DNA from: Bradyrhizobium guangzhouense
GTDB taxonomy: Bacteria > Pseudomonadota > Alphaproteobacteria > Rhizobiales > Xanthobacteraceae
DNA length: 64,000 nucleotides
Direction of reading: 5' to 3'
Assembly: GCF_004114955.1 (NCBI RefSeq)
Contig: NZ_CP030053.1
Location: forward strand, 4,836,001-4,900,000
Shown here: positions 47,642 to 57,698 of the stretch, piece after piece
How the letters are laid out: each line of letters starts with the position of its first letter
Numbering within the stretch: position 1 is the first letter of the stretch
Program-made: the position numbers and the translations under genes
Notes under the pieces: model-generated
The model's input: only the letters and a program-made list of their open reading frames with translations
What the model was told of the DNA's origin: nothing
The model's database searches: none

Positions 47642-48535
47642 CTACGATTGCAGTGTCGGCGCCACCTCGCGGGCGATATTGACCAGCGCTGCGATCAAGG
47701 GCGTCATCGGATCGCGCTGCGGGATCACGAGGCCAATGCTGTAATTGACCTCGGGGTCGACGATCGGGATGGTGCGGACCTTGTCGGACAGGCCGAGCGT
47801 CTCGGCGAGCTTGGCCGGCATCACGCTCGCCCACCGCCCGGTCTTGACGTGGGTGAACAGCACCAGCAGCGAGTTCGAGGTCAGCGTCGGCGTTGCCTCC
47901 GCGCCGACCGAGCGCAGCGCACGGTCGATGATGCGGCGGTTCTGCATATCAGGCGTCAGCAGGCACAGCGGCACCTGGCCGACTTCGGTCCATGTCACCG
48001 TCTCGCGATCGCCGAACATCCCATCGGGCGCGGTGAGCAGGCGATAGCTCTCATTGTAGAGCGGAATGGTGCGCACCTTGCCGATCGGCTCGTTCTCGAT
48101 ATAGGTCAGCCCCGCATCGACCTCGAGATTCTCGAGCAGCCCAAGCACCTCCGATGAGGTCGTCGAGCGGATGCTGAAGCGCACCTCCGGATGCCGCGCA
48201 CGGAACGGCGTCGTCAGCGACGCAACCATGCCGAGTGCCGTCGGAATTGCCGCGATGCGGATCTCGCCGGAGAGCTGATGCTTCAGTCCGTTGATCTCGT
48301 CGCGCATGGCGCGGGCATCGCCGACGATCCGCCGCGCCCAGTCCAAGGCACGCTCGCCCTCCGGGGTAAATCCCTGGAATCGGGAGCCGCGCTGGACCAG
48401 CATTACGCCGAGGATCTCCTCGAGCTGCTTGAGCCCGGTCGACATGGTCGGTTGGGTGACGCCGCAGACCTCTGCCGCCCGTCCAAAATGCCGCTCCTTG
48501 GCCAGCGCCAGCAGCAGTTCAAGCTTGTCGATCAA
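47642..48535 (-). CDS. LysR-family regulator divergent from fds genes
   Basis: A 297-residue LysR protein. The winged helix-turn-helix is at about 15-60 (RHFGRAAEVCGVTQPTMSTGLKQLEEILGVMLVQR) and the inducer-binding domain follows. It is divergent from fdsG, with a 223-bp shared promoter region, the usual arrangement for an FdsR-type activator or repressor of formate dehydrogenase that answers to formate. LysR-type T-N11-A sites in ATTGATCTTCGAATGAT (about 48698-48714) are candidates. Confidence 0.9.
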   Translation of the reverse strand: MIDKLELLLALAKERHFGRAAEVCGVTQPTMSTGLKQLEEILGVMLVQRGSRFQGFTPEGERALDWARRIVGDARAMRDEINGLKHQLSGEIRIAAIPTALGMVASLTTPFRARHPEVRFSIRSTTSSEVLGLLENLEVDAGLTYIENEPIGKVRTIPLYNESYRLLTAPDGMFGDRETVTWTEVGQVPLCLLTPDMQNRRIIDRALRSVGAEATPTLTSNSLLVLFTHVKTGRWASVMPAKLAETLGLSDKVRTIPIVDPEVNYSIGLVIPQRDPMTPLIAALVNIAREVAPTLQS

Positions 48536-48758
48536 TCGTCCATCCCTTCGGATTCCGTCATGGCCAGCAAGCTATCACGCCGGGCCTGCACCAACACGCA
48601 AAAACCGGCAAACGATACAAGTTTCATTGCCTGACCGTATCGACCGATTGCGCTTTCCAATCGATCTGAATTCGCAATCGCAGCATGAGACAGCTTTATT
48701 GATCTTCGAATGATTCCAAATAGTTTGCGCGAAGGGACGCTCAATCTGAGAACGAAGA

Positions 48759-49259
48759 ATGACAACCGCTTACGAGCCTTCATACGAGGCTTCATACGAG
48801 CCTTGGGACGAGACGCGCGGTGCCGAAATCATCGCCGAACATGGCAGCCAGGAAGGCGCAACGCTCGTCATCCTCCATGCGCTTCAGGAGGCATTTGGCT
48901 ACGTGCCGGAGGGGGCGATTCCCATGGTGGCGCAGGCGCTGAACCTGTCGCGCGCCGAGGTCCATGGCGTCTTCACCTTCTACCATGACTTCCGTCACAA
49001 GCCGGCCGGCCGCCACGTGCTGAAGCTGTGCCGCGCAGAGGCCTGCCAGGCCGCCGGTGGTGATGCGCTGGCTGCGCGCGCGGAAGCGAAACTCGGCGTT
49101 TCGCTTGGCAACACCACTGCAGATGATCGGGTCACGCTGGAGCCGATCTACTGCCTCGGCCTGTGCTCGACGGCGCCGTCGGCGATGCTCGACGGCCGCC
49201 TCATTGGCCGGCTCGACGAGAAGCGCCTCGATGCGCTGGTTGCGGAGGCGCAGCGATGA
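48759..49259 (+). CDS. fdsG: NAD-dependent formate dehydrogenase gamma subunit
   Basis: A 166-residue NuoE-like protein with a thioredoxin-type [2Fe-2S] site: LCRAEACQAAGG (about 88-99) and CLGLCSTAPSAM (about 132-143) give the four cysteines. It passes electrons between FdsA and FdsB. The ATG at 48759 follows GAACGAAGA, a modest RBS. Its stop overlaps the fdsB start as ATGA, so fdsG and fdsB are coupled. Confidence 0.95.
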   Translation: MTTAYEPSYEASYEPWDETRGAEIIAEHGSQEGATLVILHALQEAFGYVPEGAIPMVAQALNLSRAEVHGVFTFYHDFRHKPAGRHVLKLCRAEACQAAGGDALAARAEAKLGVSLGNTTADDRVTLEPIYCLGLCSTAPSAMLDGRLIGRLDEKRLDALVAEAQR

Positions 49260-50812
49260 CGATGAAGATTTTCGTTCCCCGCGATGCAACCGCCGTTGCG
49301 GTCGGCGCCGATGAAGTCGTCGCAGCCTTCGCGCAGATCGCACAACAGCGCGGTCTGCCGGTCGAGATCATCAGGACCGGCTCGCGCGGACTTCATTGGC
49401 TGGAGCCGATGGTCGAGGTCGCGACGTCTAAGGGCCGCGTCGCCTACGGCCCCGTCGGCACCGACGAGGTCGCCTCCGTGTTCGACTCTATGGCGAGCGA
49501 CGGACCGCATGCGCTGCGGCTCGGCATCGCCGACGAAATTCCCTGGCTGAAGCGCCAGACCCGCCTCACCTTCGCCCGCTGCGGCGTGATCGATCCGCGC
49601 TCGCTCGAGGATTATCGCGCCCATGGCGGCTACAAGGGTATTGAGCGCGCGCTGTCGCTCGGCCCCGATGCGACCCTCAACGAAGTGACGGCGTCGGGCC
49701 TGCGCGGCCGCGGCGGCGCCGGCTTTCCGACCGGCATCAAATGGAAGACGGTGGCGCAGGCCAAGGCCGACCGCAAGTTCATCGTCTGCAACGCCGACGA
49801 AGGCGACAGCGGCACCTTTGCCGACCGCATGATCATGGAAGGCGATCCCTTCCTGGTCATCGAGGGCATGACCATCGCCGGCATCACGGTCGGCGCCACC
49901 AAAGGCTACATCTATATCCGCAGCGAATATCCGCATGCGGTCGAGGCGATGAACGCCGCGATATCGGCAGCACGGCGCGGCGGTTATCTCGGCGACAGGA
50001 TCGGCGGCTCGCCCCACGGCTTCGACATGGAAGTGCGCGTCGGCGCCGGCGCTTACGTCTGCGGCGAGGAGACCTCGCTGCTGGAGAGCCTCGAGGGTCG
50101 CCGCGGCCTGGTGCGCGCCAAGCCGCCGCTGCCGGCGCATCGCGGTCTGTTCGGCAAGCCGACCGTCATCAACAACGTGCTGTCGTTCGCCGCGATCCCC
50201 TTCGTCCTCGCCGAAGGCGCCAAGGCCTATGCCGATTTCGGCATGGGCCGGTCGCGCGGCACGATGCCGATCCAGCTCGCCGGCAACATCCGCAACGGCG
50301 GACTGTTCGAAACGGCGTTCGGCGTGACGCTCGGCGAGCTCGTCGACGACATCGGCGGCGGCACCTCCACCGGCCGTCCGGTTCGTGCCGTGCAGGTTGG
50401 CGGCCCGCTCGGCGCCTACTTCCCGCGCGCCCTGTTCGACACGCCGTTCGACTATGAGGCCTTTGCCGCACGCGACGGCCTGATCGGACACGGCGGCATC
50501 GTCGTGTTCGACGACAGCGTCGACATGCGCAGGCAGGCACGTTTCGCAATGGAATTCTGCGCCGTCGAATCCTGCGGCAAGTGCACGCCCTGCCGGATCG
50601 GCTCGACCCGCGGCGTCGAGACCATCGAGAAGATCATCCGCGGCGAACGCGTCGGCGAAAATATCGCGCTCGTCGAAGACCTCTGCAACACCATGAAATT
50701 CGGCTCGCTCTGCGCACTCGGCGGCTTCACGCCCTACCCCGTGCTCAGCGCATTGAAGCACTTCCGGGAAGATTTCATGCCGGCCCCGACCACGCTTCAG
50801 GCCGCGGAATAG
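49256..50812 (+). CDS. fdsB: NAD-dependent formate dehydrogenase beta subunit
   Basis: A 518-residue NuoF-like diaphorase. The FMN site is GRGGAGFPTGIKWK (about 150), the NAD(H) site GAGAYVCGEETSLLESLEGRRG (about 263), and the [4Fe-4S] site ESCGKCTPCRIGSTRG plus a later Cys in DLCNTMKFGSLCALGG. It transfers electrons to NAD+. An N-terminal thioredoxin-like extension of about 100 residues, as in the fused FdsB type, is present. FdsB is followed by fdsA after 10 bp. Confidence 0.95.
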   Translation: MTMKIFVPRDATAVAVGADEVVAAFAQIAQQRGLPVEIIRTGSRGLHWLEPMVEVATSKGRVAYGPVGTDEVASVFDSMASDGPHALRLGIADEIPWLKRQTRLTFARCGVIDPRSLEDYRAHGGYKGIERALSLGPDATLNEVTASGLRGRGGAGFPTGIKWKTVAQAKADRKFIVCNADEGDSGTFADRMIMEGDPFLVIEGMTIAGITVGATKGYIYIRSEYPHAVEAMNAAISAARRGGYLGDRIGGSPHGFDMEVRVGAGAYVCGEETSLLESLEGRRGLVRAKPPLPAHRGLFGKPTVINNVLSFAAIPFVLAEGAKAYADFGMGRSRGTMPIQLAGNIRNGGLFETAFGVTLGELVDDIGGGTSTGRPVRAVQVGGPLGAYFPRALFDTPFDYEAFAARDGLIGHGGIVVFDDSVDMRRQARFAMEFCAVESCGKCTPCRIGSTRGVETIEKIIRGERVGENIALVEDLCNTMKFGSLCALGGFTPYPVLSALKHFREDFMPAPTTLQAAE

Positions 50813-50822
50813 GAGAACGACA

Positions 50823-53696
50823 ATGTCTCTGATCGAAGAAATCGACTTCGGCACGCCGGCTTCCAAATCGACCACGATGGTCACGCTGACCATCGACGGC
50901 AACGAGGTCACGGTGCCCGAGGGCACCTCGATCATGCGCGCCGCAATGGACGCCGGCCACCAGATCCCCAAACTCTGCGCGACCGACATGGTCGACGCCT
51001 TCGGCTCATGCCGTCTCTGCGTCGTCGAGATCGAGGGCCGCGCCGGCACGCCGGCCTCCTGCACCACACCTGTGATGAACGGCCTCGTCGTGCACACCCA
51101 GAGCGAGCGGCTCAAGAAGCTGCGCAAGGGCGTGATGGAGCTCTACATCTCCGACCATCCGCTCGACTGCCTCACCTGCGGCGCCAACGGCGATTGCGAA
51201 TTGCAGGACATGGCCGGCGCGGTGGGCTTGCGCGAGGTGCGCTACGGCTATGAGGGCGAGAACCACGTCTTCGCGAAATCCAACGGCGAGGTCAACGCGG
51301 CCTGGATGCCGAAGGACGAATCCAATCCGTATTTCACCTACGATCCCTCCAAGTGCATCGTCTGCTCGCGCTGCGTCCGCGCTTGCGAGGAAGTGCAAGG
51401 CACTTTCGCGCTGACGATCTCCGGCCGCGGTTTCGACAGCCGCGTCTCGCCCGGCATGAGCGAAAGCTTCCTCGGCTCGGAATGCGTCTCCTGCGGCGCC
51501 TGCGTGCAGGCCTGCCCGACCGCGACGCTGACGGAGAAATCCGTAATCGAGATCGGCCAGCCGGAGCACTCCGTCGTCACCACCTGCGCCTATTGCGGCG
51601 TCGGCTGCGCTTTCAAGGCGGAGATGCGCGGTGAGGAAGTCGTGCGCATGGTGCCCTACAAGGACGGCAAGGCCAATCGCGGCCATTCCTGCGTCAAGGG
51701 CCGCTTCGCCTGGGGCTATACCAACCACAAGGAACGTATCCTTAAACCCATGATCCGCGAGCGGATCGAGGATCCCTGGAAGGAAGTGTCCTGGGATGAA
51801 GCGTTCTCCTTCGCCGCCGCCAAGATGCGCGGCATCCAGAAGAAATACGGGCGCGACGCCATCGGCGGCATCACCTCGTCCCGCTGCACCAATGAAGAGA
51901 CCTATCTGGTGCAGAAGTTGATCCGCGCCGGCTTCGGCAACAACAATGTCGACACCTGCGCCCGCGTCTGCCACTCGCCGACCGGCTACGGCCTGTCGCA
52001 GACCTTTGGCACGTCGGCCGGCACCCAGGATTTCGACTCGGTCGAGGACACCGACGTCGCCGTCATCATCGGTGCCAATCCGGCCTCGGCTCACCCCGTA
52101 TTCGCATCGCGCCTGAAGAAGCGGCTGCGCCAGGGCGCAAAGCTGATCGTGATCGATCCGCGTCGCACCGAGATGGTGGAATCGCCGCACGTCCAGGCGC
52201 TGCATTTGCCCTTGATGCCCGGCACCAACGTCGCCGTCGTCACCGCGCTGGCGCATGTCATCGTCACCGAGGGGCTCGTCAACGAAGCCTTCGTGCGCGA
52301 GCGCTGCGACTGGAGCGAGTTCGAGGAATGGGCGACTTTCGTCGCGCAAGCGAAGCACAGCCCGGAGGCGACCGCCATCCTGACCGGCGTCGACCCGAAG
52401 ACGCTGCGTGAAGCCGCGCGCATCTACGCCACCGGAGGCAATGGCGCGATCTATTACGGCCTCGGCGTCACCGAGCACAGCCAGGGCTCGACCACCGTGA
52501 TCGCGATCGCCAATCTCGCGATGGCAACAGGCAATATCGGCCGTCCCGGTGTCGGCGTGAACCCGCTGCGCGGCCAGAACAACGTGCAGGGCTCGTGCGA
52601 CATGGGCTCGTTCCCGCACGAGCTGCCCGGCTATCGCCACATCTCGGGCGATGCCGTGCGCGACCAGTTCGAGGCGCTGTGGAACGTCAAGCTCAATCCG
52701 GAGCCGGGTCTGCGCATTCCCAACATGTTCGATGCCGCCATCGAAGGCACGTTCATGGGCCTCTATGTGCAGGGTGAGGACATTCTCCAGTCCGATCCCA
52801 ACACCAAGCACGTCGTGGCGGCGCTCTCCGCGATGGAATGCGTCATCGTCCACGACCTCTTCCTGAACGAGACCGCGAACTACGCCCACGTCTTCCTGCC
52901 CGGCTCGAGCTTCCTCGAGAAGGACGGCACCTTCACCAATGCCGAACGCCGCATCCAGCGCGTCCGCAAGGTGATGTCGCCGAAGAACGGCATGGCCGAC
53001 TGGGAGGTCACCATCGGCCTCGCCAAGGCGATGGGCTTCGAGATGAACTACAGCCATCCTTCCGAGATCATGGACGAGATCGCGGCACTGACGCCGACCT
53101 TCACCGGCGTCTCCTACGCAAAGCTCGACGAGCTCGGCTCCGTGCAATGGCCCTGCAACGAGAAGGCGCCAGAGGGCACGCCGGTGATGCATATCGACGG
53201 CTTCGTCCGCGGCAAGGGCAAGTTCATCGTCACCGAATATGTCGCGACCGACGAGCGCACCGGGCCCCGCTTCCCGCTGCTGCTCACGACGGGTCGCATC
53301 CTCAGCCAGTACAATGTCGGCGCGCAGACACGGCGCACTGAGAACGTGGTCTGGCATGCCGAGGACCTCCTGGAGATCCATCCGCACGACGCCGAGCAGC
53401 GCGGCGTGCGCGACGGCGACTGGGTGCGGCTGCAGAGCCGCGCCGGCGAGACCACGCTGCGCGCTGAAATCACCGACCGCGTGTCGCCTGGTGTCGTCTA
53501 CACCACCTTCCACCACCCGGACACGCAGGCCAACGTGATTACGACGGACTATTCGGACTGGGCAACCAACTGCCCGGAGTACAAGGTCACGGCGGTGCAG
53601 ATCTCGCCCTCTAACGGCCCGTCCGACTGGCAGAAGAGCTACGACGAGCAGGCGCGGCACTCCCGCCGCATCGCACCGGCCGAGGCCGCGGAGTAA
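50823..53696 (+). CDS. fdsA: NAD-dependent formate dehydrogenase alpha (catalytic) subunit
   Basis: A 957-residue molybdenum enzyme. The N-terminus has a NuoG-like [2Fe-2S] domain (GSCRLCVVEIEGRAG), a His-Cys cluster HPLDCLTCGANGDC, and ferredoxin-type clusters CIVCSRCVRACEE and CVSCGACVQACPT. The CAYCGVGC motif opens the bis-MGD domain. The Mo ligand is Cys383 in RVCHSPTGYG, a cysteine rather than selenocysteine. It oxidises formate to CO2. Formate from the Frc/Oxc cycle would be its natural substrate here. Confidence 0.96.
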   Translation: MSLIEEIDFGTPASKSTTMVTLTIDGNEVTVPEGTSIMRAAMDAGHQIPKLCATDMVDAFGSCRLCVVEIEGRAGTPASCTTPVMNGLVVHTQSERLKKLRKGVMELYISDHPLDCLTCGANGDCELQDMAGAVGLREVRYGYEGENHVFAKSNGEVNAAWMPKDESNPYFTYDPSKCIVCSRCVRACEEVQGTFALTISGRGFDSRVSPGMSESFLGSECVSCGACVQACPTATLTEKSVIEIGQPEHSVVTTCAYCGVGCAFKAEMRGEEVVRMVPYKDGKANRGHSCVKGRFAWGYTNHKERILKPMIRERIEDPWKEVSWDEAFSFAAAKMRGIQKKYGRDAIGGITSSRCTNEETYLVQKLIRAGFGNNNVDTCARVCHSPTGYGLSQTFGTSAGTQDFDSVEDTDVAVIIGANPASAHPVFASRLKKRLRQGAKLIVIDPRRTEMVESPHVQALHLPLMPGTNVAVVTALAHVIVTEGLVNEAFVRERCDWSEFEEWATFVAQAKHSPEATAILTGVDPKTLREAARIYATGGNGAIYYGLGVTEHSQGSTTVIAIANLAMATGNIGRPGVGVNPLRGQNNVQGSCDMGSFPHELPGYRHISGDAVRDQFEALWNVKLNPEPGLRIPNMFDAAIEGTFMGLYVQGEDILQSDPNTKHVVAALSAMECVIVHDLFLNETANYAHVFLPGSSFLEKDGTFTNAERRIQRVRKVMSPKNGMADWEVTIGLAKAMGFEMNYSHPSEIMDEIAALTPTFTGVSYAKLDELGSVQWPCNEKAPEGTPVMHIDGFVRGKGKFIVTEYVATDERTGPRFPLLLTTGRILSQYNVGAQTRRTENVVWHAEDLLEIHPHDAEQRGVRDGDWVRLQSRAGETTLRAEITDRVSPGVVYTTFHHPDTQANVITTDYSDWATNCPEYKVTAVQISPSNGPSDWQKSYDEQARHSRRIAPAEAAE

Positions 53697-53700
53697 CCTT

Positions 53701-54531
53701 ATGCACGTCCCGGTCCAGGCCATCGACCGCGAGATCTGGCGCGACGGTGTCGCGTCGGAGGGCACGCGGCTGATCCCCGAGGAGACGCCGCTGGCGCTGA
53801 CCTATAATGGCGGCACCTATGCCGTCATGATGGGGACGCCGCAGAACCTGGAAGACTTCGCCGTCGGCTTCAGCCTGGACGAAGGCATCATCAGATCGGT
53901 CGACGAGATCAAGTCGCTCGACGTGGTCCGCCTCGACGACGGCATCGAGCTGCGCATGTGGTTGGAGTCGGAGAACGCCACGCGCATCAGCGAACGCCGC
54001 CGCCATATCGCCGGTCCCACCGGCTGCGGCATCTGCGGCATCGAGTCCATCGCCGAGGCCATCCGGCCCGCGGCGATCGTGCGGCAGGGGCAGACCTTCA
54101 CGCCGCTACAGATCATGACGGCGATGCAGGCAATCGCCCCCCTGCAATCGATCAACATGCAGACCCGCGCGGTGCACGCCGCCGCCTTCTGGTCGCCGCC
54201 GAACGGCATCGTGGCCCTGCGCGAAGATGTCGGCCGCCACAACGCGCTCGACAAGCTCGCAGGCTCGCTGGCGCGCAGCCGCGCGGATGCGAGCGCCGGT
54301 CTGGTCTTGCTGACGAGCCGCGTCTCGGTCGAGATGGTGCAGAAGACGGCCGCGATCGGTGCGCCCGTCATGGTCGCGGTCTCCGCCCCCACCGCGCTTG
54401 CGGTCCGCACCGCGGAGGCTGCCGGTATCACGCTGATCGCAATTGCCCGCAACGACGGGTTTGAAGTGTTTACGCACCAGGGCCGCGTGACGGCTCATTG
54501 TGCTCCGGAGATCATCGATGTCGTCGCATGA
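53701..54531 (+). CDS. fdhD: Formate dehydrogenase sulfur-transfer protein FdhD
   Basis: A 276-residue FdhD protein, which inserts the sulfido ligand into the Mo cofactor of FdsA. The characteristic CxxC is in TGCGICGIES (about 107-116), and REDVGRHNALDKLAG and LVLLTSRVSVEMVQKTAAIGAP are conserved family blocks. GGAG sits seven bases before the ATG, inside the end of fdsA. It overlaps fdsD, so maturation factor and subunits are made together. Confidence 0.96.
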   Translation: MHVPVQAIDREIWRDGVASEGTRLIPEETPLALTYNGGTYAVMMGTPQNLEDFAVGFSLDEGIIRSVDEIKSLDVVRLDDGIELRMWLESENATRISERRRHIAGPTGCGICGIESIAEAIRPAAIVRQGQTFTPLQIMTAMQAIAPLQSINMQTRAVHAAAFWSPPNGIVALREDVGRHNALDKLAGSLARSRADASAGLVLLTSRVSVEMVQKTAAIGAPVMVAVSAPTALAVRTAEAAGITLIAIARNDGFEVFTHQGRVTAHCAPEIIDVVA

Positions 54532-54754
54532 CCGCCTCGTCTACATGGCCAACCAGATCGGCACCTTCTTCCGCAGCCAGGGCCACGACAAGGCCGTGCC
54601 CGGCATCGCCGATCACATCAAGAAATTCTGGGATCCCCGGATGAAGCGCGCGATCTTCGCGCATCTCGATGCCGGTGGCGCCGGCCTGGAGCCGAACGTG
54701 CTCGAAGCCCTCACTTCGCTCAAGCAGACGGCTTCCCTTCCAGAAGCGCGCTGA
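54518..54754 (+). CDS. fdsD: NAD-dependent formate dehydrogenase delta subunit
   Basis: A 78-residue FdsD protein (LVYMANQIGTFFRSQG ... KKFWDPRMKRAIFAHL), needed for a stable dehydrogenase complex. The ATG at 54518 lies within fdhD in another frame and has GGAG before it. Its last 35 bp overlap the 3' end of glnE on the opposite strand, a tail-to-tail arrangement. Confidence 0.92.
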   Translation: MSSHDRLVYMANQIGTFFRSQGHDKAVPGIADHIKKFWDPRMKRAIFAHLDAGGAGLEPNVLEALTSLKQTASLPEAR

Positions 54755-57698
54755 ATACCCGTCTCACCTCGCTTTGCGTCTCCTTCACGCGGGCCTCGAG
54801 CGAGGAGAAATCAGGGGCATCGCCGGCGCGCGCCATCACCCGCTGAAGATCGGTACCCGCCGTTTCCGGCTTGAAGCGGTCGCTGACGCAGAGCCGCAGG
54901 ATCTGCGTCAAATCGTGGTACAGCCGCGCGGCTGCCCGCAGGATCTCCGCCTCCGACTGCGGCAGCACGCCGAGCCTGGCGGCATTTTCCAGCACCTGCA
55001 CGGTAGCCACATCGAGAATCTCTGGCCTGTCGTGGGCATGGACGAGCTGGAGATATTGCGCGATGAAATCGATGTCGACCATGCCGCCTGAGGCGTATTT
55101 CAGGTCCCAATGATCGGTCTCGCCCTTCTCCTGGGCGATGGCGCGGCGCATGTCGGCGACGTCGTTGGCGGTAGTGACCGGATCGCGACGGCGGGTCAGG
55201 ACCTCGCGGATGATCTGCTCGATGCGCGCGGTGAATTCAGGCGACGCCGACACCACGCGGGCACGCGTCAATGCCATGTGCTCCCACGTCCAGGCCTCAT
55301 TGGCCTGGTAATCCGCGAAGGAGACAAGGCTCGATGCCACCGGACCCGCGCGCCCCGACGGCCGCAGCCGCATGTCGATCTCGTAGAGCACGCCGTAATT
55401 GGTCCGGGTCGTGAAGGCGCTGATCAGGCGCTGGGTGAAGCGCGCGAAATAATGCGCGCCCTGCAGTGACTTCGGCCCGTCCGAGTCCGGATTGTCGCTG
55501 TCGAAATCGTAGAGCAGGATCAGATCGAGATCCGATGACGCGGTCATCTCGCGGCTGCCGAGCCGTCCCATGGCAATGATCGCCGTCTCCTGCCGCTTGA
55601 TCCGGCCGTGTTGCGCGGCAAAGCGATCGGCGACGAGACCGTGCACGGTGTGAACGATGCCCTCGGCGACGTCGGCAAAAGCCGTGCTGGCCTGCTGCGC
55701 CGAAACGGTGCCGGACAGGATGCGCGTGCCGATCAGGAACAGGCTCTCCTGTCCGAACAGTCGCAGCCGATCAAGAAACTCCTCATAGGAGCCCGCATCC
55801 TGCACCGTGCTCGCAAGCCGTGCCGACAATTCCCGACGATCCGGCATGGCGCCGAAGAAGCGCGGATCGATCAGGCCGTCCATCAGCTGCGGCTGTCGCG
55901 CCAGCATCTCGCCAAGCCGGGGCGCCGCGCCGAGCACCAGCGCCACCAGTGCGACGAGATCGCGGTTCTGGCCGAGCAGCGTGATCAGCCGGCCGCCGCG
56001 CTGGAGCGCCCTCAGGAAGTGATCGAATGCCGTCACCGCGCGGTCCGGCTCCTCCGCATGCGCCAGGCCCTCGATCAAAACAGGCACGAACTCGACGAAA
56101 GCGTCGCGCGTCGGCTTGTTGCGGAACACGCGATAATCCCCGGTGAGCCAGTCACAGACGGTCTGCGCCACGGCGGCGGGCTTCTTGAAGCCGAGCGTCG
56201 TCAAATGCTGAAGCAGGCGCGGATCATCGGGACCGGCGCGATAGTCGATCGCCGGCAGGCTTGCCGTCCCGGTTGGATCGTCGCCCTCGAACAGTTTTTC
56301 GTAGTGCCCCTGGACGATCCCGAGCTGGCGCAGCAGGTCACGCGCAAAGGCCTCGCGGCTGTGATAGCCGAAGAACCAGGCGAAGCGTTCGACCGCCTCC
56401 TTGTCCTCCGGCAGCGCATGGATCTGCTCGTCGGCGATCATCTGGAGACGATGCTCGACCCGGCGCAGGAATTCATAGGCCGTGGTCAGCTCGTCGCGGG
56501 CCGCGGAAGTGATCCAGTTGCTGGAGGCGAGGATGTCAAGCGCGGCCAGCGTCGGCCGCACCCGCAGCTCCGGATGGCGACCGCCCGCGATCAACTGCTG
56601 GGTCTGGGCGAAGAACTCGATCTCGCGGATGCCGCCGCGGCCGACCTTGACGTTGTGGCCTTCCACCGCAATCTCGCTCTGGCCGCGATAGGTCTGCATC
56701 TGCCGCTTCATGTCGTGGACGTCGGCAAGCGCGGCGAAATCGAGGTGCTTGCGCCAGACGAAGGGCGCGATTTCGGCGAGCAGCGCCTCACCCGCTTTGG
56801 GATCGCCGGCACACGCCCGCGCCTTGATCATTGCCGCGCGCTCCCAGGTGCGCCCCTCCCGCTCATAATAATTCAGCGCGGCGTCTCGCGAGATCGCGAC
56901 TTGCGTCGAGGATGGATCGGGCCGCAGCCGCAAATCGACGCGGAACACGTAGCCGTCATAGGTCCGCTGCTGGAGGATGCGCGCCATGCCTTGCGTCAGG
57001 CGGACGAAGAACGGCTGCGGCTCGATGTCGGGCACGAGTGTCGTGGCATCGGGGTCGAAGAACACGATGAGATCGATGTCGCTGGAATAGTTGAGCTCGC
57101 CCGCGCCCATCTTGCCCATGGCGAGCACGATCAGGCCGCAGCCGATCTCCGGCGCCTCGGAATCTTCAGGCACGAGCTTGCCACGTGCGGCTTCCTGACG
57201 CAGCAGGTATTGCAGCGCCGCCTGCACCGAGGACGCTGCAAGATCGGTCAATGCCGCCGTCACCCGCATCACCGGCCAGACCCCGCCGATGTCGCACAGC
57301 GCGATCAGCAGCGCGGCCTCGCCTTTCATGCGACGAAGCAGCCGCATCACCTCGACCTCGTCGGGTGCGGCAAGCACGGCTCCCCTCGCCTCCGCGATCA
57401 GCGCGGCGAGATGCGTATCCGGTTCGCATTCGAGCAACCGGATCAGGCGCAGCGGATCGGCGCGCACCAGATCGAACAAATAGGGCGAGAATTCCGCGAT
57501 ACCGACCAGGATGTCCCGCGCAAGGGGATGAACCAGCAGCGCTTCCACACGGGTCGATTGGGCCGGCTCGAGCTCGGCCAGCCAGCTTTCAAAACGTCGT
57601 TCGTCGATTGTGGAAGCGGCAATATGGGGAGCTTCCGCGAAGCGCGCGACCAGGCTCTCACCATGCTTGTCCGCGTTTCCCGGCGCGGAGTGGTTCAT
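54720..57698 (-). CDS. glnE: Bifunctional glutamine synthetase adenylyltransferase/adenylyl-removing enzyme
   Basis: A 992-residue protein with two nucleotidyltransferase domains. The first has GAGELNYSSDIDLIVFFD (about 196) and the second LGSREMTASSDLDLILLYDFD (about 720), each with the DxD metal site. It adds or removes AMP on glutamine synthetase under PII control. Length and both sites agree with a complete enzyme. Its ATG overlaps the stop of the histidine kinase gene, so it is translated as part of that operon. Confidence 0.96.
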   Translation of the reverse strand: MNHSAPGNADKHGESLVARFAEAPHIAASTIDERRFESWLAELEPAQSTRVEALLVHPLARDILVGIAEFSPYLFDLVRADPLRLIRLLECEPDTHLAALIAEARGAVLAAPDEVEVMRLLRRMKGEAALLIALCDIGGVWPVMRVTAALTDLAASSVQAALQYLLRQEAARGKLVPEDSEAPEIGCGLIVLAMGKMGAGELNYSSDIDLIVFFDPDATTLVPDIEPQPFFVRLTQGMARILQQRTYDGYVFRVDLRLRPDPSSTQVAISRDAALNYYEREGRTWERAAMIKARACAGDPKAGEALLAEIAPFVWRKHLDFAALADVHDMKRQMQTYRGQSEIAVEGHNVKVGRGGIREIEFFAQTQQLIAGGRHPELRVRPTLAALDILASSNWITSAARDELTTAYEFLRRVEHRLQMIADEQIHALPEDKEAVERFAWFFGYHSREAFARDLLRQLGIVQGHYEKLFEGDDPTGTASLPAIDYRAGPDDPRLLQHLTTLGFKKPAAVAQTVCDWLTGDYRVFRNKPTRDAFVEFVPVLIEGLAHAEEPDRAVTAFDHFLRALQRGGRLITLLGQNRDLVALVALVLGAAPRLGEMLARQPQLMDGLIDPRFFGAMPDRRELSARLASTVQDAGSYEEFLDRLRLFGQESLFLIGTRILSGTVSAQQASTAFADVAEGIVHTVHGLVADRFAAQHGRIKRQETAIIAMGRLGSREMTASSDLDLILLYDFDSDNPDSDGPKSLQGAHYFARFTQRLISAFTTRTNYGVLYEIDMRLRPSGRAGPVASSLVSFADYQANEAWTWEHMALTRARVVSASPEFTARIEQIIREVLTRRRDPVTTANDVADMRRAIAQEKGETDHWDLKYASGGMVDIDFIAQYLQLVHAHDRPEILDVATVQVLENAARLGVLPQSEAEILRAAARLYHDLTQILRLCVSDRFKPETAGTDLQRVMARAGDAPDFSSLEARVKETQSEVRRVFSALLEGKPSA

